Source: Flavobacteriales bacterium
GTDB taxonomy: Bacteria; Bacteroidota; Bacteroidia; Flavobacteriales; Flavobacteriaceae
Assembly (NCBI GenBank): GCA_011524905.1
Contig: WTJI01000007.1
Coordinates: forward strand, 1 to 64,000
Length of the DNA: 64,000 bases
Direction of reading: 5' to 3'
Shown: one piece after another, positions 35,665 through 44,707 of the stretch
How the letters are laid out: every line of letters begins with the position of its first letter
How positions within the stretch are numbered: position 1 is the stretch's first letter
The notes under the pieces: model-generated
Databases searched by the model: none
What the model saw: the letters and a program-made list of their open reading frames with translations, nothing else
What the model was told of the DNA's origin: nothing
Made by a program: the position numbers and the translations under genes

Positions 35665-37542
35665 CTATTTGATTAGTTGCAAGCTTCTTTGTATGAAGGC
35701 AGTCAAGTCTTCTCCTTTCAGTAAGTTTTGAGACAGGCGCGCTAAATCTAGTGCTTGTTGGATCAAACGTTCCCTTTTTTTTGCAGTTCGAGTTTGCAAA
35801 ATCTGCCCAACCAAATCGTGATTTGTATTAACCAATAAAGTGTACATTTCAGGGAAACTACCCATCATGCCCCCACCCGTTTGCTGCATTTCTTTCATTC
35901 GACGCATAAATTCGGGCTGGGTCAATACAAAAGGTAGACTATTACTATCCATAGCGGTTAATTGAACAGTATATTGACTGTCAGAGACAACGTCTTCAAT
36001 CATGGGTTTGAGCTTGTCTTTTTCTTCATCTGAAAGTTTGGAAACCGTAGCTTCTTCTTTTTTAATCAGGTTTTCGATGGCATCTCCATCGACCCGAGCA
36101 AAGCTGATATTTTCTTTAGAAGTTTCCAGTTTTTGTATCAGGTGACTGATAATGGGTGAGTCGAGTAGAAGTACCGTGTAGTCTTTATCCTTTGCGGATT
36201 GAATATAGCTGTGCTGCGCATCTGTATCAGAAGCATATAACAAAATTAATTTGTCATCCTTATCCGTTTGCGCATCTTTAAGTTTTTCTTGGAGTTCTTC
36301 GAAAGTAAAATAATCTCCATCTGTAGTCGGGTATAAGGCAAATTTTTCTGCTTTTTCAAAAAACTTGTCTTCACTCAACATACCATATTCGATCACCACT
36401 TTGATATCGTTCCACTTTTCTTCAAAAGCTTTTCGATCTTTTTTGAATAAACTGCTAAGCTTGTCTGCAACTTTACGGGTGATATAATTACTAATTTTTT
36501 TAACCGCCCCATCCGCTTGTAAATAACTCCGAGACACATTGAGAGGGATATCGGGTGAATCAATTACCCCACGGAGAAGTGTTAAAAATTCTGGTACAAT
36601 GCCTTCAACATTATCAGTGACAAAAACTTGATTTTGATACAGTTGAATACGATCTTTTTGGATATTTAGATCATTATTCAATTTAGGGAAGTATAATATA
36701 CCAGTCAGATTAAAAGGATAATCAACATTAAGATGAATATGAAATAAGGGTTCTTCAAATTGCATGGGATACAATTCTCGATAAAAACCTTTGTAGTCCT
36801 CCTCATTTAGATCGGCAGGGGTCTTAGTCCAAGCTGGATCGGGGTTGTTGATGATATTATCAACAGTTTTGGTTTCAGGTTTGGCATCTTCTGCGGCATC
36901 GTTAGGCTGGGGAAGCGTTTCCTCTCGGGTTCCAAATTTAATTGGAACAGGCATAAACTTATTGTACTTTGTTAAAAGCTCACTAATCCGAGCTTCCTCT
37001 AAGAATTCTTTCGAATCTTTATCAATGTGTAAGATGATTTCTGTACCGCGTTCTTTTTTATCTGATTTTTTGAGTTCGTACTCTGGGGAACCGTCGCAAA
37101 CCCAGTGGGCAGCTGGCTCATCTTTATATGATTTTGTTATTATTTCTACTTCTTTAGCAACCATAAAAGCAGAGTAAAACCCTAGGCCAAAATGTCCAAT
37201 GATTCCCGAATCTTTGGCACTTTCTTTATATTTCTCTAAAAATTCTTCAGCACCAGAAAAGGCCACCTCATTAATGTACTTGTTGACTTCATCGGCCGTC
37301 ATTCCAACCCCTTTGTCAATAATGTGTAGTTTTTTTCCTTTTTTGTCAATCTTAACTTCCAAGGTCAAATCGCCTAGATCTCCTTTGACCTCTCCTAAAC
37401 TACTCAGGTGCTTTAGTTTATTTGTAGCATCAGTCGCATTGGAAATCAATTCACGAAGGAAGATTTCATGGTCACTGTACAAAAACTTTTTGATTAGCGG
37501 GAATATATTCTCTACCGCTACATTGATTTTACCTTTTGACAT
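35665..37542 (-). CDS. htpG: Chaperone protein HtpG (Hsp90)
   Basis: 625 residues from the ATG at 37542 (MSKGKINVAVENIFPLIKKF). In-frame codons upstream are not part of the family. The GHKL ATPase motifs are LRELISNATDATNKL, DKGVGM, and GHFGLGFYSAFMVAKEV; the middle domain has SLYLQA-like SRSYLQADGAVKKIS, and the C-terminal dimerisation domain is complete (about 500-625). It is a stress chaperone that folds client proteins with ATP. A CIRCE-like inverted repeat lies at 37588-37612 upstream. The frame is intact with no truncation. Confidence 0.98.
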   Translation of the reverse strand: MSKGKINVAVENIFPLIKKFLYSDHEIFLRELISNATDATNKLKHLSSLGEVKGDLGDLTLEVKIDKKGKKLHIIDKGVGMTADEVNKYINEVAFSGAEEFLEKYKESAKDSGIIGHFGLGFYSAFMVAKEVEIITKSYKDEPAAHWVCDGSPEYELKKSDKKERGTEIILHIDKDSKEFLEEARISELLTKYNKFMPVPIKFGTREETLPQPNDAAEDAKPETKTVDNIINNPDPAWTKTPADLNEEDYKGFYRELYPMQFEEPLFHIHLNVDYPFNLTGILYFPKLNNDLNIQKDRIQLYQNQVFVTDNVEGIVPEFLTLLRGVIDSPDIPLNVSRSYLQADGAVKKISNYITRKVADKLSSLFKKDRKAFEEKWNDIKVVIEYGMLSEDKFFEKAEKFALYPTTDGDYFTFEELQEKLKDAQTDKDDKLILLYASDTDAQHSYIQSAKDKDYTVLLLDSPIISHLIQKLETSKENISFARVDGDAIENLIKKEEATVSKLSDEEKDKLKPMIEDVVSDSQYTVQLTAMDSNSLPFVLTQPEFMRRMKEMQQTGGGMMGSFPEMYTLLVNTNHDLVGQILQTRTAKKRERLIQQALDLARLSQNLLKGEDLTAFIQRSLQLIK

Positions 37543-37587
37543 TTTATTAAATTTTGATTGTACTGGACAAAAAAAATACCAAACCCG

Positions 37588-37612
37588 CAAGCGTGACAGA
37601 TTGACACGCTTG
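37588..37612. promoter_or_regulatory. CIRCE-like inverted repeat in the htpG control region
   Basis: CAAGCGTG (37588-37595) and CACGCTTG (37605-37612) form an 8-bp perfect inverted repeat with a 9-nt spacer, the same arm-N9-arm design as CIRCE (TTAGCACTC-N9-GAGTGCTAA) although the bases differ. It lies 46 bp before the htpG start, just upstream of a minus-strand TATTTTTTTTG stretch that may be the -7 region. It may control htpG, the divergent 37692 gene, or both. Confidence 0.5.
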
Positions 37613-37666
37613 AATTTTAACAGAAATTTATTGTTTAAATAAAACAATAAATAGTTAAACGTTTGT

Positions 37667-37674
37667 TACTTTTG
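37667..37674 (+). promoter_or_regulatory. -7 box ahead of the TetR-like gene
   Basis: TACTTTTG matches TAnnTTTG and ends 17 bp before the ATG at 37692. No clear TTG at the usual spacing was seen. Confidence 0.5.
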
Positions 37675-37691
37675 CACTAAATAAAAAACCA

Positions 37692-38342
37692 ATGGATAAG
37701 AACGAATTACGCGCTACTATTCTGAGTCAATACACTAATCATGTATTGGAACACGAAAGCTATCCCAAATCAGTTTTTAAGTTTTGCAAAGTAGCAAAGA
37801 TGGAAGAAAAAGATTTCTACTCCGTTTTTGCCTCTTTGGACGCCGTTCGCGAGTTTATTTGGGAAGCTTTTTTTACAAATACAATGACGGTTTTGGACAA
37901 GGACAAAGCCTATAAAAAAGCAAATCGTAAGGATAAACTATTGAGTTTTTACTTCACTTTTTTTGAAGTTATGTTACTCAATAGGTCCTATGTATTGTTT
38001 GCTTTAAACCACGAAAAGAAAAGTTTACAAGATTTGGTTTACCTCAAAGCACTTCGGAAACATTTTAAAGCATTTGCTACTGATTTGATTGAAGAAGGGA
38101 ATGCCGATAAAGAAAGCCGCTGGCGACAGCACCCCCCTCAGTTATTTTCCGAAGCCGCTTGGGTGCAACTCATGTTCTTAATGCGATTTTGGATTGACGA
38201 TCGATCAGAGAACTTCGAAAAAACAGATGCTGCTATTGAAAAATCAGTCAACACCGCATTTGATGTTTTTGATAATACGCCACTAGATTCTATTTTGGAT
38301 TTAGGGAAATTCCTATGGAAAGAAAAAATAGCGAGTGCTTAA
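37692..38342 (+). CDS. TetR-like protein of the Bacteroidota ABC1-kinase pair
   Basis: 216 residues. The N-terminal part (RATILSQYTNHVLEHESYPKSVFKFCKVAKMEEKDFYSVFASLDAVREFIW, read in parts) has the length and helix order of a TetR helix-turn-helix domain, in particular the VFKFCKVAKMEEKDFYSVF segment. The C-terminal ligand domain is helical. The glycines usual in the TetR turn are replaced, so DNA binding is less certain. It ends directly against the TTG start of the ABC1-kinase gene, and the tight pairing suggests they act in one process. Ligand is unknown. Confidence 0.7.
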   Translation: MDKNELRATILSQYTNHVLEHESYPKSVFKFCKVAKMEEKDFYSVFASLDAVREFIWEAFFTNTMTVLDKDKAYKKANRKDKLLSFYFTFFEVMLLNRSYVLFALNHEKKSLQDLVYLKALRKHFKAFATDLIEEGNADKESRWRQHPPQLFSEAAWVQLMFLMRFWIDDRSENFEKTDAAIEKSVNTAFDVFDNTPLDSILDLGKFLWKEKIASA

Positions 38343-39653
38343 TTGAAAACACTAGACCACATACCAACCAATAAAATTGAACGAGCAACCAAGCTGGTAG
38401 CTACCGGTGTTAAAGTTGGTGGAAATTACCTCAAATACTACGGTGGTAAGGCTTTGAATAGAGAGGTTTCCAAAGAACAGTTAGACGAAGAAAACGCGAA
38501 GGATATTTATGATGGGCTGAAAAGCCTCAAAGGAAGCGCTCTGAAAATGGCTCAAATGCTGAGCATGGAAAAAAATATGTTGCCCCGTGCTTATGTTGAG
38601 CAATTTAGTCTTGCACAGTTTTCGGTGCCGCCTCTCTCTGCTCCACTTGTCAAACAACTGATTCGGAAAAATTTAGGAGCTGACCCAGAGGTCATTTTTG
38701 ATACGTTTGCTACCCAATCTGTAAACGCTGCCAGTATCGGACAGGTACATCAGGCAACGAAGAATGGGAAAAAACTTGCTGTGAAAATTCAATATCCTGG
38801 GGTAGCAAACAGTATCGGCTCTGATTTGAGTATTGTTAAGCCAGTAGCCATAAGAATGTTCAACTTACAGGGGCAAGATGTAGATAAGTTTTTTAAAGAA
38901 GTTGAAAACAAGCTATTAGAAGAAACCGACTACGAACTCGAACTGAAACAAAGCCAGCAAATTACCCAAGAGTGTTCGGTGGTGCCCAATATGTTATTTC
39001 CGAATTATTATCCGGAATGGTCTCGAAAAAGGATTTTGACGATGGATTGGATGGAGGGTATTCATTTGTCTGAATATACAGAACAAGAGAATACAAACCC
39101 AGAGACCAATCAGAAGCTGGGCCAAACACTTTGGGATTTTTATATGTTTCAGATGCATGGCTTAAAAAAAGTCCATGCAGATCCGCATCCAGGCAATTTT
39201 TTGGTATCACCTAACAATGAACTAATCGCTTTGGATTTTGGTTGCATCAAGGAAATACCAGAAAATTTTTACAAGCCTTATTTTGAACTTTCAAGGCCAG
39301 AAAATTTAGAAAATGAGCAAGCCTTCCAAAACATTCTCACCGAACTAGAAATTTTATTACCCAATGACGGTGACAAGGAAATTAAATTCTTTACGGCACT
39401 TTTTCATCGGATGCTTACCCTGTTTACCCAACCCTTCCACAGTGATAGTTTTGATTTTTCTGATCCTGTCTTTTGGAACCAGATTGCTTCCTTAAGCGAA
39501 GAATTTACCCAGGACAAAGAGTGGCGTAAAATGAATGGTAATCGTGGATCAGAGCATTTCATATATATCAACCGGACATTTTTTGGTTTGTACAGTTTAC
39601 TGTTTGATCTCAAAGCCAAAGTCAACATATATAATTACATGAATTTTGTTTAA
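38343..39653 (+). CDS. ABC1/AarF (UbiB-family) atypical kinase
   Basis: 436 residues beginning at TTG 38343, directly after the stop of the TetR-like gene; the N-terminal helix KTLDHIPTNKIERATKLVATGVK matches family members and leaves no later good ATG. The signature KGSALKMAQMLSME corresponds to the KxGQ motif (with the alanine-for-glycine start region usual in the UbiB family), then AASIGQVHQAT, AVKIQYPGV, ETDYELEL, and the metal site VHADPHPGNF and ALDFGCIKE. UbiB proteins are atypical kinases/ATPases tied to quinone or lipid metabolism. A menaquinone-related role is inferred only. Confidence 0.88.
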   Translation: MKTLDHIPTNKIERATKLVATGVKVGGNYLKYYGGKALNREVSKEQLDEENAKDIYDGLKSLKGSALKMAQMLSMEKNMLPRAYVEQFSLAQFSVPPLSAPLVKQLIRKNLGADPEVIFDTFATQSVNAASIGQVHQATKNGKKLAVKIQYPGVANSIGSDLSIVKPVAIRMFNLQGQDVDKFFKEVENKLLEETDYELELKQSQQITQECSVVPNMLFPNYYPEWSRKRILTMDWMEGIHLSEYTEQENTNPETNQKLGQTLWDFYMFQMHGLKKVHADPHPGNFLVSPNNELIALDFGCIKEIPENFYKPYFELSRPENLENEQAFQNILTELEILLPNDGDKEIKFFTALFHRMLTLFTQPFHSDSFDFSDPVFWNQIASLSEEFTQDKEWRKMNGNRGSEHFIYINRTFFGLYSLLFDLKAKVNIYNYMNFV

Positions 39654-39681
39654 TTGGTTTATTTATTGTGTAATTATCCAG

Positions 39682-39709
39682 CACCCTGCTTTTCGCAGGG
39701 TGTTTTTTT
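39682..39709 (+). terminator. Terminator after the ABC1-kinase gene
   Basis: Perfect 8-bp stem CACCCTGC/GCAGGGTG (39682-39689 with 39695-39702, 5-nt loop) followed by seven T, 28 bp after the stop. This is a standard intrinsic terminator. Confidence 0.92.
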
Positions 39710-39744
39710 CTTTTATATTGCAGTATCATATATACTAAAATTAC

Positions 39745-40752
39745 ATGTATAATTCAAGAATTGTAGGACTGGGAAAATACCTCCCAGATAACATTGTCAC
39801 AAACAATGATCTAGCGGAAAAGATGGACACTTCTGATGCCTGGATACAAGAGCGAACTGGCATCAAAGAACGTCGCCATATTGTAAAAGGTCAAGGAGAT
39901 ACTACCGCTTCCATGGGGGTGGCTGCTGCGCGTATCGCAATTAAACGCGCTGGGTTGCAACCACAAGATATTGATATGATTTTATTTGCAACCCTTAGCC
40001 CAGACTATTATTTTCCAGGGTCGGGTGTCATAGTACAAGAGTTGTTAGATATCCCAACCTGTCCTGCAATGGATATTAGGAATCAATGTTCTGGCTTTGT
40101 GTACGGATTGGCAACTGCGGATCAGTTTATCAAATCGGGCATGTATAAAAACGTACTAGTTATTGGTTCTGAAAACCATTCTGGTGGATTGGACTTTACC
40201 ACAAGGGGTAGAGGGGTATCGGTTATTTTTGGTGATGGGGCTGGTGCTGCTGTTCTTACTCGTGAAGAAGATAACAAAAAAGGCGTATTGTCCTCACACC
40301 TTCACTCCGAAGGAAAGTTTGCCGAAGAATTATCTCTCATTGGCCCGAGCACCAATCGCTGGGTACCTGAAATTCTGGAAGCCAATGATCCCGAAGATGT
40401 TTCTTACTATCCCTACATGAACGGGCAATTGGTATTTAAAAATGCGGTAGTTCGTTTTTCAGAAGTTATCATGGAAGGCTTAACTCAAAACAACTTGGGT
40501 CCTGATGCTATTGATATGCTGGTACCACACCAAGCAAACCTTCGTATATCCCAATTTGTCCAAAAGAAATTTGGATTGACAGACGATCAGGTATACAACA
40601 ACATACAACGTTATGGAAACACAACTGCTGGTTCCATTCCAATTGCACTGACAGAAGCCTGGGAAGAAGGAAAAATTAAATCGGGAGATTTGGTGGTTTT
40701 GGCAGCTTTTGGAAGTGGTTTTACCTGGGGCAGTTCTATCATTCGGTGGTAG
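39745..40752 (+). CDS. 3-oxoacyl-ACP synthase III (FabH)-like enzyme
   Basis: 335 residues of the thiolase-like fold. The catalytic triad is Cys115 (IRNQCSGFVYG), His262 (LVPHQANLRI) and Asn292 (RYGNTTAGS). The family condenses acetyl-CoA or another acyl-CoA with malonyl-ACP. It is slightly longer than typical FabH, with an extra loop around residues 200-230, so it may be a specialised paralogue for another acyl group; a separate housekeeping fabH is expected elsewhere. It is followed 1 bp later by a CoA-binding protein gene. Confidence 0.9.
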   Translation: MYNSRIVGLGKYLPDNIVTNNDLAEKMDTSDAWIQERTGIKERRHIVKGQGDTTASMGVAAARIAIKRAGLQPQDIDMILFATLSPDYYFPGSGVIVQELLDIPTCPAMDIRNQCSGFVYGLATADQFIKSGMYKNVLVIGSENHSGGLDFTTRGRGVSVIFGDGAGAAVLTREEDNKKGVLSSHLHSEGKFAEELSLIGPSTNRWVPEILEANDPEDVSYYPYMNGQLVFKNAVVRFSEVIMEGLTQNNLGPDAIDMLVPHQANLRISQFVQKKFGLTDDQVYNNIQRYGNTTAGSIPIALTEAWEEGKIKSGDLVVLAAFGSGFTWGSSIIRW

Positions 40753-40753
40753 T

Positions 40754-41122
40754 ATGACACTCAAAAAGACTCTCGTTCTTGGTGCTTCCCTCAAACCAGA
40801 ACGCTACGCCCACCAAGCCATTATCAAGTTACGTCACGCTGGTCACCCTGTGATTGCTGTTGGACGTTCAGCAGGATATGTCGCAGATGTCCCAGTTCAT
40901 ACCCAAGCTGACCCCAGCTGGGAAGGTATCGATACTGTGAGTATGTATCTAAATCCTGCATTGCAAGAACAATATCTCGACAGCATACTTCAATGGCAAC
41001 CCAAGCGGGTGCTCTTTAATCCAGGATCTGAAAATTTGATCTTGTCAGCGCAACTCCGCGACAAAGGAATTGCAATAGAAAATGCTTGTAATTTGGTACT
41101 ACTTTCTACGAATCAGTATTAA
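40754..41122 (+). CDS. CoA-binding (Rossmann-fold) protein
   Basis: 122 residues from the ATG at 40754. The N-terminal KKTLVLGASLKPERYAHQAI gives the Rossmann motif, and PVIAVGRSAG, VSMYLNPALQEQYLDSIL and FNPGSENLIL match small stand-alone CoA_binding proteins (YccU-like). They bind CoA or nucleotides and their role is generally unknown. It begins 1 bp after the FabH-like stop. Its last 24 bp overlap the end of the convergent symporter gene. Confidence 0.87.
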   Translation: MTLKKTLVLGASLKPERYAHQAIIKLRHAGHPVIAVGRSAGYVADVPVHTQADPSWEGIDTVSMYLNPALQEQYLDSILQWQPKRVLFNPGSENLILSAQLRDKGIAIENACNLVLLSTNQY

Positions 41123-42559
41123 ACCCAAGAAAGTGATGAGTCCATTGAGGGGAAGGAGCTCGTAGCCAATCTGATACCCACCCAAAACACTGCTGGGGAT
41201 TTGCCCTAAACCAAAAACAATACCAACGGCCGCCAGGGCTACCCAAATCACCCTACTGTCTTGAATATTATAAGAGGTAAACATTCCAAAAGCGAAAAGT
41301 CCCAATAAGGGCCCATAGGTATAAGAAGCGACAGTAAGTAAACCATCTATTACGTTTCGGTCTAATACATGTTTGAATAGTATTACGACCATAACTAAAA
41401 CCAAACTCATCAGAACATGGACTATTTTACGAGTTCGAATCTGTTCTGCTTGTGGCTTCTGATCTAATTTCAGAAAGTCCACACAAAAAGAGGTGGTTAG
41501 GGATGTTAACGCACTATCAGCACTACTATAAGCCGCTGCTATAAGTCCGAGAATAAAAGTGATGGCAACACCTACCCCCAAACCACCTTGCAAAGCAATC
41601 GCTGGGAATAACAAATCGGTATTGGCTTTGCCGTCAACCACTGGAACTGCAAGCCCTTTTTGTTGGGCATAGCTGTAAAGTAATATCCCAAGTATTAGAA
41701 ATAAAAAAGTTACCCCAACCAAGACAAAACTAAAGCTGATCATATTTTTTTGTGCTTCGTGTACATTACGGCATGTCAGATTTTTTTGCATCATGTCTTG
41801 ATCTAAACCAGTCATGCAGATGGTGATAAAAGCACCTCCGATCAGAGATTTAAGGAAGTAATTTCGAGCTAAAGGCTTATCTAATACCCATATTTTACTG
41901 TATTCATCAAAGGCTGTTGATTCAAAAAAAGAAGCCATGGTCCAATTCATTGCATCCAATAAATAAATGACCGATAAGACCACTGCAACAATCATCAGTA
42001 CCGTTTGAAGGGTATCCGTCCAAATGATGGTTTGGATCCCCCCTTTAAAGGTGTAAAGCCATATTAAGGCAATGGATAAAACCACCGTGAGTTCAAACGG
42101 AACCCCCCAAGGTTCAAAAATAAATTGTTGAAGCACTAAAGCAACCAAGAATAACCTAAAGGCAGCCCCAAGTACCCGTGACAAAAAGAAAAAGGCAGCC
42201 CCAGTTAAGTGACTATTGGGTCCCAATCGTTGTCCCAAATACTCATAAATGGAGGTAATGTTATACCGATAATATAAGGGTATTAAGAAATAAGCCACTA
42301 CAAAATATCCAATTCCATACCCCAGTACTACTTGAAAATAGGTTAGTTGCGTGTCTGCCACCCAGCCTGGAACAGAAATAAAAGTTACACCAGACAAAGA
42401 AGCACCAACCATACCAAATGCTACCAAAAACCAAGGTGCATTTTTATTGGCTTGAAAAAATATTGCATTTGACTCCTGACGACCTGTCCAAAAGGAAATA
42501 CCAATTAATAGGGCAAAGTATCCTAGAATTAAAGTCAAAATAGCGGTTGGAGTGAGCAT
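41099..42559 (-). CDS. Sodium:solute symporter (SSS family)
   Basis: 486 residues with about 13 hydrophobic segments in the LeuT-like arrangement of the SSS family. Recognisable stretches are FGMVGASLSGVTFISVPGW, the GSLSGVTF-like Na-binding loop, GGIQTIIWTDTLQT and AAAYSSADSALTSL. The substrate cannot be told (family members carry sugars, amino acids, nucleosides or pantothenate). It stands alone on the minus strand between the CoA-binding gene and recR. Confidence 0.92.
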   Translation of the reverse strand: MLTPTAILTLILGYFALLIGISFWTGRQESNAIFFQANKNAPWFLVAFGMVGASLSGVTFISVPGWVADTQLTYFQVVLGYGIGYFVVAYFLIPLYYRYNITSIYEYLGQRLGPNSHLTGAAFFFLSRVLGAAFRLFLVALVLQQFIFEPWGVPFELTVVLSIALIWLYTFKGGIQTIIWTDTLQTVLMIVAVVLSVIYLLDAMNWTMASFFESTAFDEYSKIWVLDKPLARNYFLKSLIGGAFITICMTGLDQDMMQKNLTCRNVHEAQKNMISFSFVLVGVTFLFLILGILLYSYAQQKGLAVPVVDGKANTDLLFPAIALQGGLGVGVAITFILGLIAAAYSSADSALTSLTTSFCVDFLKLDQKPQAEQIRTRKIVHVLMSLVLVMVVILFKHVLDRNVIDGLLTVASYTYGPLLGLFAFGMFTSYNIQDSRVIWVALAAVGIVFGLGQIPSSVLGGYQIGYELLPLNGLITFLGLILIRRK

Positions 42560-42590
42560 ACAATTTGGTTTAGGCTTTAAAGATAGAAAA

Positions 42591-42620
42591 TTGTCTGAAG
42601 CATTATTTTCGTATTTTTAC
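42591..42620 (+). promoter_or_regulatory. Promoter of recR, nearly leaderless
   Basis: TTG (42591-42593), 18-bp spacer and TATTTTTAC (42612-42620). The box ends 2 bp before the ATG at 42623, so transcription would begin at or within a few bases of the start codon, an unusually short leader. Confidence 0.5.
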
Positions 42621-42622
42621 AT

Positions 42623-43240
42623 ATGGAATTTTCCTCCCAGCTTTTAGAAAATGCAGTAGCAGAAATTGCACAGCTACCGGGTATCGGAAAGCGATCTGCC
42701 TTGCGTTTGGCTTTGCATTTACTCAAGCAGCCTGAGGCACACACCCAACGTTTGGCTACTGCTTTGACAGCATTCCGCAAGGAAATAAAGTTTTGTGAAC
42801 AGTGTCACAATTTATCGGATGCGCCCCGATGTGAGATATGTTCCAACCCCGCCCGAGATAAAAGTTTGTTATGTGTGGTCGAAGATATTCGCGATGTGAT
42901 GGCCATTGAATCCACCAGTCAATTCAAGGGCTATTATCACGTTTTGGGGGGGTTGATTTCCCCTATGGATGGTATAGGCCCCCAAGACTTGACTTTAGAT
43001 TCCCTAATTCGCAAAATCGATTCAGGTGATGTTCAAGAAGTAATTTTTGCACTTAGCGCCACCATGGAAGCTGACACAACAAACTTTTATATGTACAAAC
43101 TATTGGGTAAATTCCCTGTTAAGCTAAGTACTATAGCTAGAGGTATTGCTGTTGGGGAAGAGTTGGAATACACCGATGAGGTTACCCTGGCTAGAAGTAT
43201 CAATACCCGCTTGCCCTATGAAAAATCAATTCAGCAATAA
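42623..43240 (+). CDS. recR: Recombination protein RecR
   Basis: 205 residues. The helix-hairpin-helix [14 protein letters not shown] is at about 18-31, the zinc finger has Cys58, Cys61, Cys70 and Cys73 ([17 protein letters not shown]), and the Toprim domain has [12 protein letters not shown] and the [15 protein letters not shown] segment. It works with RecO (and RecF) in gap repair. It is complete and of standard size. The next gene starts 60 bp later in the same direction. Confidence 0.98.
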   Translation: MEFSSQLLENAVAEIAQLPGIGKRSALRLALHLLKQPEAHTQRLATALTAFRKEIKFCEQCHNLSDAPRCEICSNPARDKSLLCVVEDIRDVMAIESTSQFKGYYHVLGGLISPMDGIGPQDLTLDSLIRKIDSGDVQEVIFALSATMEADTTNFYMYKLLGKFPVKLSTIARGIAVGEELEYTDEVTLARSINTRLPYEKSIQQ

Positions 43241-43277
43241 TGCTAAAAACAGCCGCCAAACACTGGCTTACTTTTTG

Positions 43278-43285
43278 TATTTTTG
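43278..43285 (+). promoter_or_regulatory. -7 box ahead of the E2 gene
   Basis: TATTTTTG matches TAnnTTTG, 15 bp before the ATG at 43301. Confidence 0.5.
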
Positions 43286-43300
43286 ACGACAAAATCTGCT

Positions 43301-44704
43301 ATGGCAAAATATGAACTAAAACTCCCTAAAATGGGAGAGAGTGTCGCCGAAGCCACCATAACCGCCTGGTTAAAGGAGGAGGGTGATACAATTGCTGTTG
43401 ACGATGCCGTGGTAGAAATTGCTACAGACAAAGTTGATTCTGACGTGCCCTCTGAGGTGGCCGGAGTACTTATAGAAAAGCGTTATGCTCCAGACCAAGT
43501 TGCCCAAGTTGGTGAAGTTTTAGCCATTATAGAAACTGATAGTCCCTTAGCAACGTCAGAAGAAAGCCAACAGACACCCGCTGTTGCTGAGCCAGCTCAA
43601 AACCTTGCACCAAAACCGACAGCTCCCGTATCCCAAGTGGATGAATTCGAAGCTGATAGAGCAGCTCAACAAGTAGCAAAAGAAGTGCAACAAGTAAAAG
43701 AACAGTTGCAACCCATTGTCAGTTCTACAGAACGTTTTTATTCGCCTTTGGTGAAAAATATGGCCGCCAAAGAAAATATTTCTCAGGAAGAATTAGATCG
43801 CATTCCAGGTACTGGTCAAAACCAACGGGTTACCAAAAAGGACATGCTGGCTTATTTGGAAAACCGAAAACCAAGTCAACCTGTAAGCCCAGTTGCTGCG
43901 CCATCACCTGAAAGCACACTCAAGCCTGTTGTTGAAAAAGCCGAAGCACCACCAAACATTCAATCTTCCAAACCAGCAGTCAAAATTATAAGTGGTCAAG
44001 ATCAGATTATTGAAATGTCTCGAATGGGTAAATTGATTGCTAATCACATGATTGAGAGCAAAATTACTTCTGCCCACGTCCAATCTTTTGTCGAGGCCGA
44101 TGTCACTGAACTTTGGGAATGGCGTGAAAAAATAAAAAATACTTTTTTGGAACGGACGGGAGAAAAACTCACTTTTACCCCCCTGTTTATCACTGCTGTC
44201 CTTAAGGCGCTACGAGATTTTCCGTTGCTAAACAGTTCTGTTGATGGGGAACGCATCATTCAAAAAGGCGCAATCAACATGGGAATGGCCACCGCGCTAG
44301 CCGATGGAAATTTGATCGTCCCCGTCATTAAAAATGCTGACCATCTTAATTTGTTTGGCTTGACCAAAGCTGTCAATGACCTGGCTCGAAGGGCACGGGA
44401 AAATAAATTATTGCCTGACGAGATACAAGATGGCACCTACACTGTTACCAATGTTGGAAACTTTGGATCTATCATGGGTACGCCTATCATCAATCAACCC
44501 CAGGTTGGCATTATGGCCATAGGTGTGATTCGAAAGATGCCTGCAGTAATCGAAACCCCCGATGGCGATTTTATTGGGATTCGACGGAAATTAATACTGT
44601 CTCATAGCTATGACCACCGCATAATAAACGGAGCCACCGGCGGTCAGTTTGTAAAAAATGTTGCCAATTATCTTGAAAATTGGGACGAACCAGCTCCCGT
44701 TTAA
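43301..44704 (+). CDS. 2-oxoacid dehydrogenase E2 (lipoyl acyltransferase)
   Basis: 467 residues from the ATG at 43301. Domains: lipoyl domain with the modified lysine in EIATDKVDSD (Lys near 44), a proline/alanine/glutamine-rich linker, the E1/E3-binding domain (RFYSPLVKNMAAKENISQEEL), a second linker and the catalytic domain (about 235-467). It forms the core of a pyruvate or branched-chain dehydrogenase complex; the E1 and E3 genes are not adjacent. The catalytic motif reads SHSYDHRIINGATGG, so the Asp of HxxxDG is Asn, as often seen in the Bacteroidota E2 group. Substrate is unresolved. Confidence 0.9.
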   Translation: MAKYELKLPKMGESVAEATITAWLKEEGDTIAVDDAVVEIATDKVDSDVPSEVAGVLIEKRYAPDQVAQVGEVLAIIETDSPLATSEESQQTPAVAEPAQNLAPKPTAPVSQVDEFEADRAAQQVAKEVQQVKEQLQPIVSSTERFYSPLVKNMAAKENISQEELDRIPGTGQNQRVTKKDMLAYLENRKPSQPVSPVAAPSPESTLKPVVEKAEAPPNIQSSKPAVKIISGQDQIIEMSRMGKLIANHMIESKITSAHVQSFVEADVTELWEWREKIKNTFLERTGEKLTFTPLFITAVLKALRDFPLLNSSVDGERIIQKGAINMGMATALADGNLIVPVIKNADHLNLFGLTKAVNDLARRARENKLLPDEIQDGTYTVTNVGNFGSIMGTPIINQPQVGIMAIGVIRKMPAVIETPDGDFIGIRRKLILSHSYDHRIINGATGGQFVKNVANYLENWDEPAPV

Positions 44705-44707
44705 GTC

